From assembly GCA_021414365.1 (NCBI GenBank), contig JAIOOR010000005.1:1-64000 (forward strand): a stretch of DNA of 64,000 nucleotides. The letters run 5' to 3'. Made by a program: the position numbers and the translations under genes. The DNA comes from Nitrosarchaeum sp. GTDB taxonomy: Archaea > Thermoproteota > Nitrososphaeria > Nitrososphaerales > Nitrosopumilaceae. This document shows, in pieces, positions 16,262-22,933 of this stretch (position 1 is its first letter; each line of letters begins with the position of its first letter). The notes under the pieces are model-generated. The model was not told the DNA's origin. It saw only the letters and a program-made list of their open reading frames with translations, and searched no databases.

Positions 16262-17815
16262 CTAGATGAGCATTGCAATTTTTGCTACATCATCGCATGA
16301 CATCTCTGAGACATCAGAAGATGACAGTCCTAGGTTTTGTACCATCTCTGCCTGTCTGGATTGGCTGATTGATTCCCAGTGTTTTGAGACCTGTGTCCTG
16401 ATTATTTCCTCAAAATCAGCAAGGCAATACTTTGAGTTTGCCTCATCGTACTCTGATTTTGCTTTTTCATACTCTGCAAAGAATTCTTTGAGGATTTGGC
16501 AGATGCCGTTTTTTGCACAGTATTTTTTTGTATCCTCTATTGACTTGAAGTGTCTCGGTACGATTTGGATGTTGTTGCCTGAGCAGTCAAATCTATTTCT
16601 CCATCCAGTGTAGTGGTATGGAAGTTTCAATACTGACTCGCTGTAATTATTCCCTCCAATGATGCAATTCCCTACAATTACAATCGAGTATTTGTTTGTA
16701 GGACGTCTGTTTTCTGCGACATACAACTGCAGTGACATGATACCATCAGAGTATTTTTCCAAAAACTCCAGATGCCCGTGATTTTTGATGGATTCAAAGC
16801 ACTTTGTATTTGGTGTCTTGCCTTTTCTTTTCAGATAGTATGTTATTCTTTCTGTTTTTTGAATTATTTTTTGCAGCTCACCTATTTCAGAATCTGTCTT
16901 TTTGTCTGTCTCGTCTGTATCGTCCTGAATTTTTCCAGTCTCTATGTGCATCTGATTTTCAAGATCTGATATTGTCTTGTGGTATCTTTCTCTTATTTCC
17001 GTTATTTTTTCTCTGTTTTGTCTTTCCAATGCATCTTGACTTTCTCTGAGATCTGCAATTGATTTTGTGTTTTTGTTGTATGCAGATATCATGTAATGCG
17101 CATCTGATTGATCAAGTGGCACTGATTCTTCATCATCAAGAGAAAATCCTTTTCCGTATCCCAAGAAATGATGACATAGCTGCATTGCCTCATGCCAGTT
17201 CTCCATTGTTCCATCAGAATGGATAGTTATGGCGTCTTTGAGATGGTGCTTTGCAATTACAAGACAAATAGTTACTGCCAGGTCGTACGGCTTGTATGCA
17301 GTCTTTGTACACTGGAAATATTTTCCAATTTTGTCTTCATCTGTCTTGTCTCTTGTGCCGTCAGAGTTTGTATAGAGCCTGTCCTCTTTTTGTGGTTCCA
17401 ACTCGTATGTGCTGCCATCGTATCTCGTCATGACGGTTTCCATTTTTTGCTCAAGTGAGAATGTCTCATGGGAGCAGTCGCCTCCACATACCCTGGATTC
17501 TAATTTAGCTCCTGCAAACCATTGTGATTTTGTGATATTTGCAAGTACTGTATCAGTTCCGTTTTTTAACACACCAGATGCTGATTCGCTTGGCCATGTG
17601 ATTCCAAGTTCTCTTTGAGTGTGTCCGCATTTGGCAAGCCCATTGAATATTATTTTTGTAGGGCTGATTGTCGGATAGTTCTGACCACTTCCGTCTGCAA
17701 GGACTACCCCAAGATGTTTTAGCGGTGTGATCATTTTCTTGAAATCTGCTGCAACATTTGCAAATGCTTTTGCATCAAATTTCTTTGAGACATAGTAATA
17801 GTGGGTGTATCCCAT
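16262..17815 (-). CDS. MGYTHY-type hypothetical protein with central coiled coil
   Basis: 517 residues. The N-terminus MGYTHYYYVSKKFD matches a family of phage and plasmid proteins known only by its MGYTHY opening. Residues about 265-345 are rich in E, K, Q and R with heptad-like spacing, a likely coiled coil. The N-terminal half has several Cys and His (CGGDCSHE). It is translationally coupled (TAATG) to a 19-aa upstream ORF behind leader C. Function unknown; its mobile-element setting is consistent. Confidence 0.75.
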   Translation of the reverse strand: MGYTHYYYVSKKFDAKAFANVAADFKKMITPLKHLGVVLADGSGQNYPTISPTKIIFNGLAKCGHTQRELGITWPSESASGVLKNGTDTVLANITKSQWFAGAKLESRVCGGDCSHETFSLEQKMETVMTRYDGSTYELEPQKEDRLYTNSDGTRDKTDEDKIGKYFQCTKTAYKPYDLAVTICLVIAKHHLKDAITIHSDGTMENWHEAMQLCHHFLGYGKGFSLDDEESVPLDQSDAHYMISAYNKNTKSIADLRESQDALERQNREKITEIRERYHKTISDLENQMHIETGKIQDDTDETDKKTDSEIGELQKIIQKTERITYYLKRKGKTPNTKCFESIKNHGHLEFLEKYSDGIMSLQLYVAENRRPTNKYSIVIVGNCIIGGNNYSESVLKLPYHYTGWRNRFDCSGNNIQIVPRHFKSIEDTKKYCAKNGICQILKEFFAEYEKAKSEYDEANSKYCLADFEEIIRTQVSKHWESISQSRQAEMVQNLGLSSSDVSEMSCDDVAKIAMLI

Positions 17816-17874
17816 TATTGCTCATATCCTGCTGTGCCTTTTGTAACGGCATGATTTGTGTTTGAATTTGTCAT
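17815..17874 (-). CDS. 19-aa ORF behind leader C, coupled to the MGYTHY gene
   Basis: ATG 17874 is placed exactly where the other leaders start their first gene, seven bases after AGGAGG. It encodes MTNSNTNHAVTKGTAGYEQ and its TAA overlaps the ATG of the 517-aa gene (TAATG). The long gene has no Shine-Dalgarno of its own, so its translation probably depends on reading this short ORF. It may be a leader peptide or merely a translational bridge. Confidence 0.6.
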   Translation of the reverse strand: MTNSNTNHAVTKGTAGYEQ

Positions 17875-17974
17875 TTTTTTCCTCCTAAAGGATACACTCG
17901 CACACCCGTCTGCTGAGTCAGTTCTTAGCTATGCTAAAAATAAAACGGGTTTGGAGTGATAGTCTCAGTCAAAA
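17875..17974 (-). promoter_or_regulatory. Structured repeat leader, copy C
   Basis: Begins one base after the HicA stop codon and ends at ATG 17874. The P1 stem is CACTC/GAGTG (plus-strand positions 17954-17958 and 17895-17899). The P2 stem ACCCGT/ACGGGT is perfect. The hairpin is changed to TTAGC-ATA-GCTAA, preserving pairing despite a different sequence from copies A and B. CTGAG and CTCAG are retained. Ends TTTAGGAGG with seven A. Confidence 0.85.
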
Positions 17975-17975
17975 T

Positions 17976-18191
17976 CTAGAGATGTTTTAGAAAATCATCT
18001 TTTGATATTTCAGCCTGTTCCAGTATGAGATTTAGAGTTGATTCTTTAATTGGAGAATGTCTTGGTACTGGAACTATGTTTCCATTTTTATTTTGCAGAA
18101 TTATGTGGCTGCCTCTTTGTCTATTCACAGAATACCCGAATTTGCTTAATGCCTTTATGACATCAAGCCAATTGTGGTTTCTGAGACTCAA
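17976..18191 (-). CDS. hicA: HicA-like mRNA interferase toxin
   Basis: 71 residues with the full HicA pattern: a first helix (WLDVIKALSKFGY), the GSHIIL strand bearing the catalytic histidine, VPVPRHSPIKESTLNLILEQAEIS and the terminal helix. HicA toxins cleave mRNA; the fold is dsRBD-like. Overlaps hicB by four bases (ATGA). Intact, unlike the two RelE-type toxins of this block. Last gene of the leader-D unit. Confidence 0.9.
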   Translation of the reverse strand: MSLRNHNWLDVIKALSKFGYSVNRQRGSHIILQNKNGNIVPVPRHSPIKESTLNLILEQAEISKDDFLKHL

Positions 18192-18397
18192 TTTGGAATC
18201 TCGATGATTATTTTTTGGTCTGGTTTTGCTTTTTCCTCGATTGATTCTAAAATCAGAGATATCACTTGCTTCATGTTTGATTCGAGTTGCTCCATTGTGT
18301 CTCCTTCACTAATAGCTGCAGGCAATTCAAAACACCTTCCAGTGAATCCGCCTTCAGGGGACTTGATTACTTGTATGGTGAATTTTCTTGCGTTCAT
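18188..18397 (-). CDS. hicB: HicB-like antitoxin
   Basis: 69 residues of the HicB/UPF0150 type: FTIQVIKSPEGGFTGRCFELP, AISEGDTMEQLESNMKQVISLIL. It neutralises HicA in characterised pairs. The C-terminus lacks an obvious extra DNA-binding domain. Order hicB-hicA with ATGA overlap. Confidence 0.88.
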   Translation of the reverse strand: MNARKFTIQVIKSPEGGFTGRCFELPAAISEGDTMEQLESNMKQVISLILESIEEKAKPDQKIIIEIPN

Positions 18398-18448
18398 GCT
18401 TTTTTTTGTACACTTGTTTTGTATTTATTGTTTGCATATTTGTGACTT

Positions 18449-18632
18449 TCACTTGCAGTTGCACCAATCATATACGCGGCCTATCAAATAAGATGGAATA
18501 ATCAGTGTTGCATGACGTGCACATTCTTGTTTCTGGTTTGCCACCAATACTTGCAATCACTATTCTGATGTTTTGATCAGTTTGCATTTGGATAATCGTA
18601 TCTCTTGTATCATCGAATTGATTTTGTTTCAT
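18449..18632 (-). pseudogene. Zinc-ribbon microprotein (paralogue 2), frameshifted
   Basis: Starts at ATG 18632 behind leader D. In frame it reads 54 residues (MKQNQFDD ... IGGKPETRMCTSCNT ... DRPRI) to a TGA at 18468. In another frame the DNA continues as YLIGRVYDWCNCK to 18449, the exact counterpart of DLIGRIYNWCNCK in the 12046-12192 protein. A 1-2 base indel near 18485 therefore removed the second zinc pair, or a sequencing error or recoding exists there. Confidence 0.65.
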
Positions 18633-18736
18633 TTTTTTCCTCCTAAAGGATACGCTCGCACATCCGTCTGCTGAGTCAGTTCTTAGCTTGCGCTAAAAAT
18701 AAAACGGGTTTGGAGCGACAGTCTCAGTCAAAAAAA
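18633..18736 (-). promoter_or_regulatory. Structured repeat leader, copy D
   Basis: The stop codon of the 117-aa gene (TGA, 18728-18730) lies in the first bases of this copy. P1 is CGCTC/GAGCG (18713-18717 with 18653-18657): both arms changed relative to copies A to C, keeping the pairing. The hairpin is TTAGC-GCAA-GCTAA. P2 has one mismatch here (ACCCGT against ACGGAT). Ends TTTAGGAGG, seven A, ATG 18632. Confidence 0.85.
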
Positions 18737-19081
18737 TGTTATGATTTCTGTTCTATTTTTTCCAGAGAGTTTCCAATCTTTTTGAGAATGGATATCAATC
18801 TCTGAATGGTTTTGTTTCTGCGATGATGCAATGTCTACTAGCGAGCTGTTCATTTTTTCAAGGATGACGGTTTGTTTTTCTACAGTATCATCTATTTTAT
18901 GCAAGATGATATTTTGCTTGTTGAATCGCTCGTGTAGTTTTCGTGCCACCTGTCTTGTTGCATCATGTATATCCCTACGACACTGGAAATAATAAAGGCC
19001 GTTCCGAGCACCACAAGCGTTTCTGCATATGGTATACACTATTGTCATTATGACTATTCCTGAAATCACGATTGCAAACAA
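18728..19081 (-). CDS. Small membrane-anchored coiled-coil protein
   Basis: About 117 residues from TTG 19081 (no ATG in frame after the previous stop; the start is uncertain). One N-terminal TM helix (residues 2-20, IVISGIVIMTIVYTI) is followed by a long helical, heptad-like stretch (QNIILHKIDDTVEKQTVILEKMNSSLVDI). Such proteins often act as spacers or lysis-like or septum-associated factors, but nothing specific can be claimed. Confidence 0.55.
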   Translation of the reverse strand: MFAIVISGIVIMTIVYTICRNACGARNGLYYFQCRRDIHDATRQVARKLHERFNKQNIILHKIDDTVEKQTVILEKMNSSLVDIASSQKQNHSEIDIHSQKDWKLSGKNRTEIITFF

Positions 19082-19113
19082 AAATGCATTGTTCCCAATG
19101 ATATCTTGTATCT

Positions 19114-19320
19114 CTATTTGCGCGCATTATCCATCACATCTATTTTTCCAAACACTGCTCTTCGTATGATGCAGTCTATCTGGTTTCCAGTGCCGCGAAT
19201 CTTTCCTTCTTTGATCTTGGCGTATGCATACTCTGCGGATTTTCTTGCGATGGATTCTACCAATACATCAAAGTATGGCTCGTCTTGGAAATATCTGATC
19301 GCGTTTTCTTCTGCAGTCAT
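19114..19320 (-). CDS. Hypothetical small protein
   Basis: I prefer ATG 19320 (MTAEENAIRYF), which overlaps the upstream stop as ATGA like most genes here, over the longer frame from 19407, giving 68 residues. Helical with a basic C-terminal half (RRAVFGKIDVMDNARK). No motif recognised. Confidence 0.55.
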   Translation of the reverse strand: MTAEENAIRYFQDEPYFDVLVESIARKSAEYAYAKIKEGKIRGTGNQIDCIIRRAVFGKIDVMDNARK

Positions 19321-19517
19321 TTTCTCTTTTGGCATATGCACCAACCGCAAAACGTCCTGGCATTGTTCTCCCAGTGACAGATACTGTTTGTCATATCTGT
19401 GTGACAATCATGACATGTTATTTTGCGTGTGCTGTTTCCATCACCCCCCAATACTTTTGCGTGAAATACTGCTGCTCTGCTAAGCAGGCATTGCTTGGGA
19501 ATTTTTTGGGATGACAT
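19317..19517 (-). CDS. Zinc-ribbon microprotein (paralogue 3)
   Basis: 66 residues starting immediately after the stop of the 244-aa gene. GGDGNSTRKITCHDCHTD and FCGWCICQKRK supply C-x2-C pairs, laid out like the GGKPETR-MCRLCN ... NWCNCK proteins at 12.1 and 18.5 kb. The relationship is by motif order, not close identity. Confidence 0.55.
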   Translation of the reverse strand: MSSQKIPKQCLLSRAAVFHAKVLGGDGNSTRKITCHDCHTDMTNSICHWENNARTFCGWCICQKRK

Positions 19518-20252
19518 CTAGTTACTCACTGAGAATCTCTTGCAGAGTTGTTCTCTGAGTGACTGCTGCGATTCACTTGGAATGGCAAACCCGTCAATCT
19601 TTTTGAGAGTCATCACATCACATAGTGGTGAGACTCCAAATGATTCAAGCCATGTTGCACCATGGTCCGATACTCTGCTGTACATCTTTGGCTTGTCTAT
19701 GCTGACAGAACACAGGCCTGCCATGGAATGTGTGATTCCATTTGACTGGTATGTTTTTTGTCGTGGCATGGATTCTGTCTTTGCAGATTCTCTTGCGTCT
19801 TCTATGGCAGTCTGTATCTCTACAAACTCGGCATCAAGGGATGTGGTGGTCTCTTCTCTGAGATTGAATCTCTTTCTGTATTGGAGATATCCTCCACATG
19901 GACATTTTTTGATATTTTCTTTTTGCATCCATGACTTGCACTTTGTGCATCTCATTGCATTTTCAGTCACTATGATGTCCTTTAATGACACCATTTTTGC
20001 ATCAAGTGGCATTCCGATGAATCTCTTGACTGGTCTTGCAAACACGTACATCTTTGTGCCTTTTGCAACTGCTGCAATCTCTTTTGTCTGCACTAGTTTG
20101 AACTGTACAAATTCGTCAAGAATATCAAAGGATATTCTTGGTTTTCTTATTTTGTGCTCCAATGTTTGCTCCAATGATTGCTCGATGAAGCATTTTGCCA
20201 AAAATAATTTTTGGTCTTTTGTTTGGATTTTGTCTTGTTGTTTTTGTTTCAT
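19518..20252 (-). CDS. Hypothetical protein with central zinc ribbon
   Basis: 244 residues; the start is placed at ATG 20252, nine bases after GGTGA, rather than 20264. A lysine/glutamine-rich N-terminus is followed by alpha/beta segments and a zinc ribbon around 107-130 (CTKCKSW ... CPCGGY), then a Ser/Thr-rich C-terminal domain. Could bind nucleic acid. First gene of the unit upstream of leader D; behind the decayed leader E. Confidence 0.65.
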   Translation of the reverse strand: MKQKQQDKIQTKDQKLFLAKCFIEQSLEQTLEHKIRKPRISFDILDEFVQFKLVQTKEIAAVAKGTKMYVFARPVKRFIGMPLDAKMVSLKDIIVTENAMRCTKCKSWMQKENIKKCPCGGYLQYRKRFNLREETTTSLDAEFVEIQTAIEDARESAKTESMPRQKTYQSNGITHSMAGLCSVSIDKPKMYSRVSDHGATWLESFGVSPLCDVMTLKKIDGFAIPSESQQSLREQLCKRFSVSN

Positions 20253-20515
20253 ATTTTTTTTCACCGGTTAGGGTCTTTTTTCAAACACAGAGTTATCAGA
20301 TCTCACTTGTGTATCCATACATCATTGATGTCGTCACCTGATGCGCAGCTTGCGTCCGAATTAAAAAATTTCATCACGGTGTACATGATTTCATAATCCT
20401 ATTTTGAAATTCATGTTGCATTGATATCCTTTTTACGATATCAAAATTGGTATGTTGGACTAGATGATGTCATTGTAGTTGATGTGTTTGAAAAAATTAA
20501 TCTCCAATATCCTTG

Positions 20516-20566
20516 CTCTGCTGAGCCAGTTTGGTTTGCAGGGTTGGAGATCTTCTCTCAGTTACA
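20516..20566 (-). promoter_or_regulatory. Decayed leader-like copy E
   Basis: On the plus strand the order CTGCTGAG, CAGTT, GGTTTGC, TTGGAG, six bases, TCTCAGT matches the intact leaders, but the AAATAAAACGGG segment and the Shine-Dalgarno end are missing. The two pseudoknot arms are retained. Probably a relic; the next start codon is about 265 bp away. Confidence 0.6.
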
Positions 20567-20592
20567 AACTTTCCAAAAAATGGTGCTTTTTG

Positions 20593-20612
20593 CCTTTCAT
20601 AATTTTGAAAGG
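20593..20612. repeat. 20-bp palindrome (partition/operator site 1)
   Basis: CCTTTCATAATTTTGAAAGG: arms CCTTTCA/TTGAAAGG. Matches the site at 20844-20863 at most positions, 251 bp apart. A further half-site (TTGAAAGG) lies near 20824. Confidence 0.75.
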
Positions 20613-20843
20613 AGTTTTGTTGATTTGTCAAAAAAATGGCGTTTTTGATGTTTGGTGTTAACAGTAGGGATTTTTCCTTATCCTATGCCGGGTAATGATT
20701 TAGAAGTTGTTTTTTGGATTTTTTTATGTTTGTTTAATAAATAGTACAGAAATTGTATTAGGGAATGTTTTTTTATCCTCTTTTTGCGCTCTCTGAGAGT
20801 GTAAAAATCTGCCTTTTCTGATCTTGAAAGGTTTTGTTTTTTA

Positions 20844-20863
20844 CCTTTCATAAATGTGAAAGG
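20844..20863. repeat. 20-bp palindrome (partition/operator site 2)
   Basis: CCTTTCATAAATGTGAAAGG, ending 12 bp before the parM TATA box, where a bound protein would block or assist transcription initiation. Natural candidate for binding by the small 81-aa partner encoded after parM, as ParR does at parC. Confidence 0.75.
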
Positions 20864-20874
20864 CAAAAAACGGG

Positions 20875-20884
20875 CTTTAAATTG
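20875..20884 (+). promoter_or_regulatory. TATA box of parM operon
   Basis: CTTTAAATTG centred about 25 bp before ATG 20904, the spacing of a leaderless archaeal transcript. Confidence 0.6.
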
Positions 20885-20903
20885 AAAAATCATTGTACAC
20901 ATT

Positions 20904-21743
20904 ATGAATAAAAATTTAATCGGACTAGACATAGGGACGGGTTCAGTCAAAGTTGCAACATCCTCCGGCACATTTTCATTCCCTTCCATAATTGCAAGAG
21001 GGAAAAGTATCGACATTGAGGCAAAAGAGATTGTACTTGTAGGCAATGATGCCCTAAAAGCAGAGTATGTAAAATCAATGGCAATAAGAACGCCGGTGTA
21101 CAGGGGCGCCCCAACATCAATGGATGATTATTTAGATTTGATACGACACGCACTTGATCATATAATAAACTCCAAAGATGCCATCTCAGTCCATTACTCT
21201 GATCTTGTAATTATGGCAGGCATTCCATACAATGCAAAAGAACATGTGGGAAAAATTAAAGAAGCAGTCATTGAATCATTTGGACCCAAGTTCTTTGGCG
21301 TAATGTTTCAGGCAAAAGCCACACTTGACCACATGGCATTGCAAGACGGCATCGTTTGCCACATTGGTCACGGCACCACTGAGATAATGGCAGTATCGCA
21401 CGGAAAGATTGCATATGGACAGACATTAATGCACGGTGTCGGCGATATCACAAATGCGATATGCAGCTCAAAGACCCAGTATGTGGATAATGAGATATTT
21501 TTAAAAAATACCCCGGAACTTGCAAATAGCAGAAAGATACTGGCTGCCAACATATCAGACTCACTTGAAAAAGTCGTAATTGACTATCCGCACTTGAAGA
21601 TTGTTTTTGCAGGTGGCGGCGCATTGGTGCCAAGACTTGTATCGGAGATAAAAAACGGCATAATCAAGGATGTCATCATTGCAGAGAATCCAGTATTTTC
21701 AAATGCACTTGGGATGCTAAAAAGGGCAGAAAAATGTATCTGA
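20904..21743 (+). CDS. Actin-like ParM-type ATPase
   Basis: 279 residues with actin-superfamily signatures: phosphate 1 GLDIGTGSVK (7-16), phosphate 2 CHIGHGTTEIM (about 152), adenosine motif VFAGGGALVPRL (about 233). The length is short for ParM (about 320) but similar to archaeal and plasmid actin-like proteins such as Ta0583. Followed by an overlapping small gene, the parM-parR arrangement, with palindromes upstream. Plasmid segregation by polymerising filaments is the likely role. Confidence 0.85.
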   Translation: MNKNLIGLDIGTGSVKVATSSGTFSFPSIIARGKSIDIEAKEIVLVGNDALKAEYVKSMAIRTPVYRGAPTSMDDYLDLIRHALDHIINSKDAISVHYSDLVIMAGIPYNAKEHVGKIKEAVIESFGPKFFGVMFQAKATLDHMALQDGIVCHIGHGTTEIMAVSHGKIAYGQTLMHGVGDITNAICSSKTQYVDNEIFLKNTPELANSRKILAANISDSLEKVVIDYPHLKIVFAGGGALVPRLVSEIKNGIIKDVIIAENPVFSNALGMLKRAEKCI

Positions 21744-21979
21744 CAGACAGGGAGAAAAGGACGATTGCCACACCCAACTCCATGTCAGGCCAGCAACTAT
21801 GGAATGCAAAATTTCATGCAAGATCAAAGATTGTTCAGATATTGCAAGACATGCAGTTTATCACAGAACACAAAGACACGATATTGCAGGAATTTGGAAT
21901 TGACGTAAATGAGATGCTAGGGCTGGACAAAAAACAAGACACTGTAACAAATGCAACTGATGATTCGGATCTTTTGTGA
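21734..21979 (+). CDS. Small ParR-like partner of the actin-like protein
   Basis: 81 residues, overlapping parM by 10 bases. Basic, helical N-terminus (MYLTDREKRTIATPNSMS, KFHARSKIVQIL) and an acidic disordered tail (TDDSDLL), the design of ParR adaptors. No ribbon-helix-helix pattern is certain, so ParR is assigned by position only. Confidence 0.55.
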   Translation: MYLTDREKRTIATPNSMSGQQLWNAKFHARSKIVQILQDMQFITEHKDTILQEFGIDVNEMLGLDKKQDTVTNATDDSDLL

Positions 21980-22028
21980 ATGTTCTGTCTGGTTCTCAAG
22001 ACTCCCAAGTTTGAGATAACCTGAACCA

Positions 22029-22427
22029 TCATTGTATGGTTACAACTTTTACCAGCGGCTTTTGCATTCCTTGTGAGTCTGTTGCCACAAATGTAATTAT
22101 TGCATCATCACCTGGCACTACGCCCAGGTCAGTTGCTTTGATTGATGAGAATATGTAGCCTGTATCATTTCTTGGATAGAGTGGAAATGATACAGGGCTT
22201 GCCAGGTTTGTACCTTGCATGTCTGCTGTGACAGATACAATATCAGTGTCCCCCGTATTGTAGATGGTGTATTGTATTATGACGTAACTGTCAACTATTA
22301 CGGCAGATACTTCGGCACTAAAATCCATATTTGTGACCTGCTGGCTGGAAAGAAAGATGGTAGATGCAATTGCAGCAACTATTCCGGTAAATAGGAATAT
22401 CTTGAGGTATTCTTGTGTGAGGATCAT
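22029..22427 (-). CDS. Pilin/ArlG-like exported protein
   Basis: 132 residues: N-terminal hydrophobic helix (about 9-27) without a cleavable-looking Ala-rich end, then a beta-sandwich (VIIQYTIYNTGDTDIVSV) like archaellum ArlF/ArlG and CARDB-type pilin domains. Overlaps the TBP-like gene by ATGA. Probably an accessory surface subunit for the element's pilus. Confidence 0.6.
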   Translation of the reverse strand: MILTQEYLKIFLFTGIVAAIASTIFLSSQQVTNMDFSAEVSAVIVDSYVIIQYTIYNTGDTDIVSVTADMQGTNLASPVSFPLYPRNDTGYIFSSIKATDLGVVPGDDAIITFVATDSQGMQKPLVKVVTIQ

Positions 22428-22933
22428 ATTTTTGGAGTCACGTATTTTTCTAGCATCTTTGCTATGGGGATTATCTCGTCGATTGTCTTTGAGCTTGCAG
22501 TGATTTTATCTGCAAACACCTGAAGACTCGCATTTGGGAATTGCAGGTGTGCCGAATTAAACCCGCGTATCATTTTTTTGAATTCCGGGAGTGTTTTGAT
22601 TTTTGCAATGTCTATTTTTCCGTCAAGCAAAATTTTAAAGACAATCACCGATGTCACCGGTTTTGATACTATGATTATGTCCATTCCTAATTTTCTTAGC
22701 TGTTTTATGAAGATATCAATTGATTCTATGGCCCAGTCTACGTATGAGGCACCCTTTGATGTTATTTTGCCAGAATCAAAAAGAGATATCTGGGCATTTT
22801 TGCCTAGTGGAACGCATATGCCAGGAAAATCATTTGGCCGGAATTCTGCAAGAAACATATTTTTGAGGATTTTGTTTTGATCAAATCCTGAGATCTTTGC
22901 ACTGACTACGACATTTGTTGTGATTATGTACAT
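22424..22933 (-). CDS. Divergent TATA-binding-protein-like protein
   Basis: 169 residues. Residues 1-85 follow a TBP direct repeat: TNVVVSAKISG, then AEFRPNDFPGICVPL with the DNA-intercalating FPG phenylalanine region (36-38), ISLFDSGKITSKGA (F52, SGK 54-56) and the C-terminal helix IDIFIKQLRKLG. A second, decayed repeat seems present after residue 88 but lacks FPG and SGK. Genomic archaeal TBPs are about 180-190 aa with two good repeats, so this is an unusual element-encoded paralogue. Could alter promoter choice for element genes (inference). Confidence 0.72.
   Translation of the reverse strand: MYIITTNVVVSAKISGFDQNKILKNMFLAEFRPNDFPGICVPLGKNAQISLFDSGKITSKGASYVDWAIESIDIFIKQLRKLGMDIIIVSKPVTSVIVFKILLDGKIDIAKIKTLPEFKKMIRGFNSAHLQFPNASLQVFADKITASSKTIDEIIPIAKMLEKYVTPKI

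Larger units (their letters stand above)
20253..20903. other. Regulatory region between divergent gene sets
   Basis: 650 bases without a supported gene (a 27-codon ORF beginning MYTVMKFF lies near 20.3-20.4 kb but has nothing to back it). It holds a decayed leader copy (20516-20566), two 20-bp palindromes (20593-20612 and 20844-20863) and the parM promoter. Likely combines promoters for both directions with a partition site. Confidence 0.6.

Noticed and set aside
16262-17815. Relaxase function for the 517-aa protein
   Set aside because: It is rich in His and Tyr at the N-terminus, but the HUH motif and catalytic Tyr spacing of relaxases are absent; it fits the MGYTHY hypothetical family instead.
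13177-18736. Leader repeats as integron attC sites
   Set aside because: Size, palindromic nature and position between gene units are suggestive, but I see no RYYYAAC/GTTRRRY core pair in the expected places and no IntI-type integrase in the window. The Shine-Dalgarno and start codon as part of the repeat favour an RNA leader.
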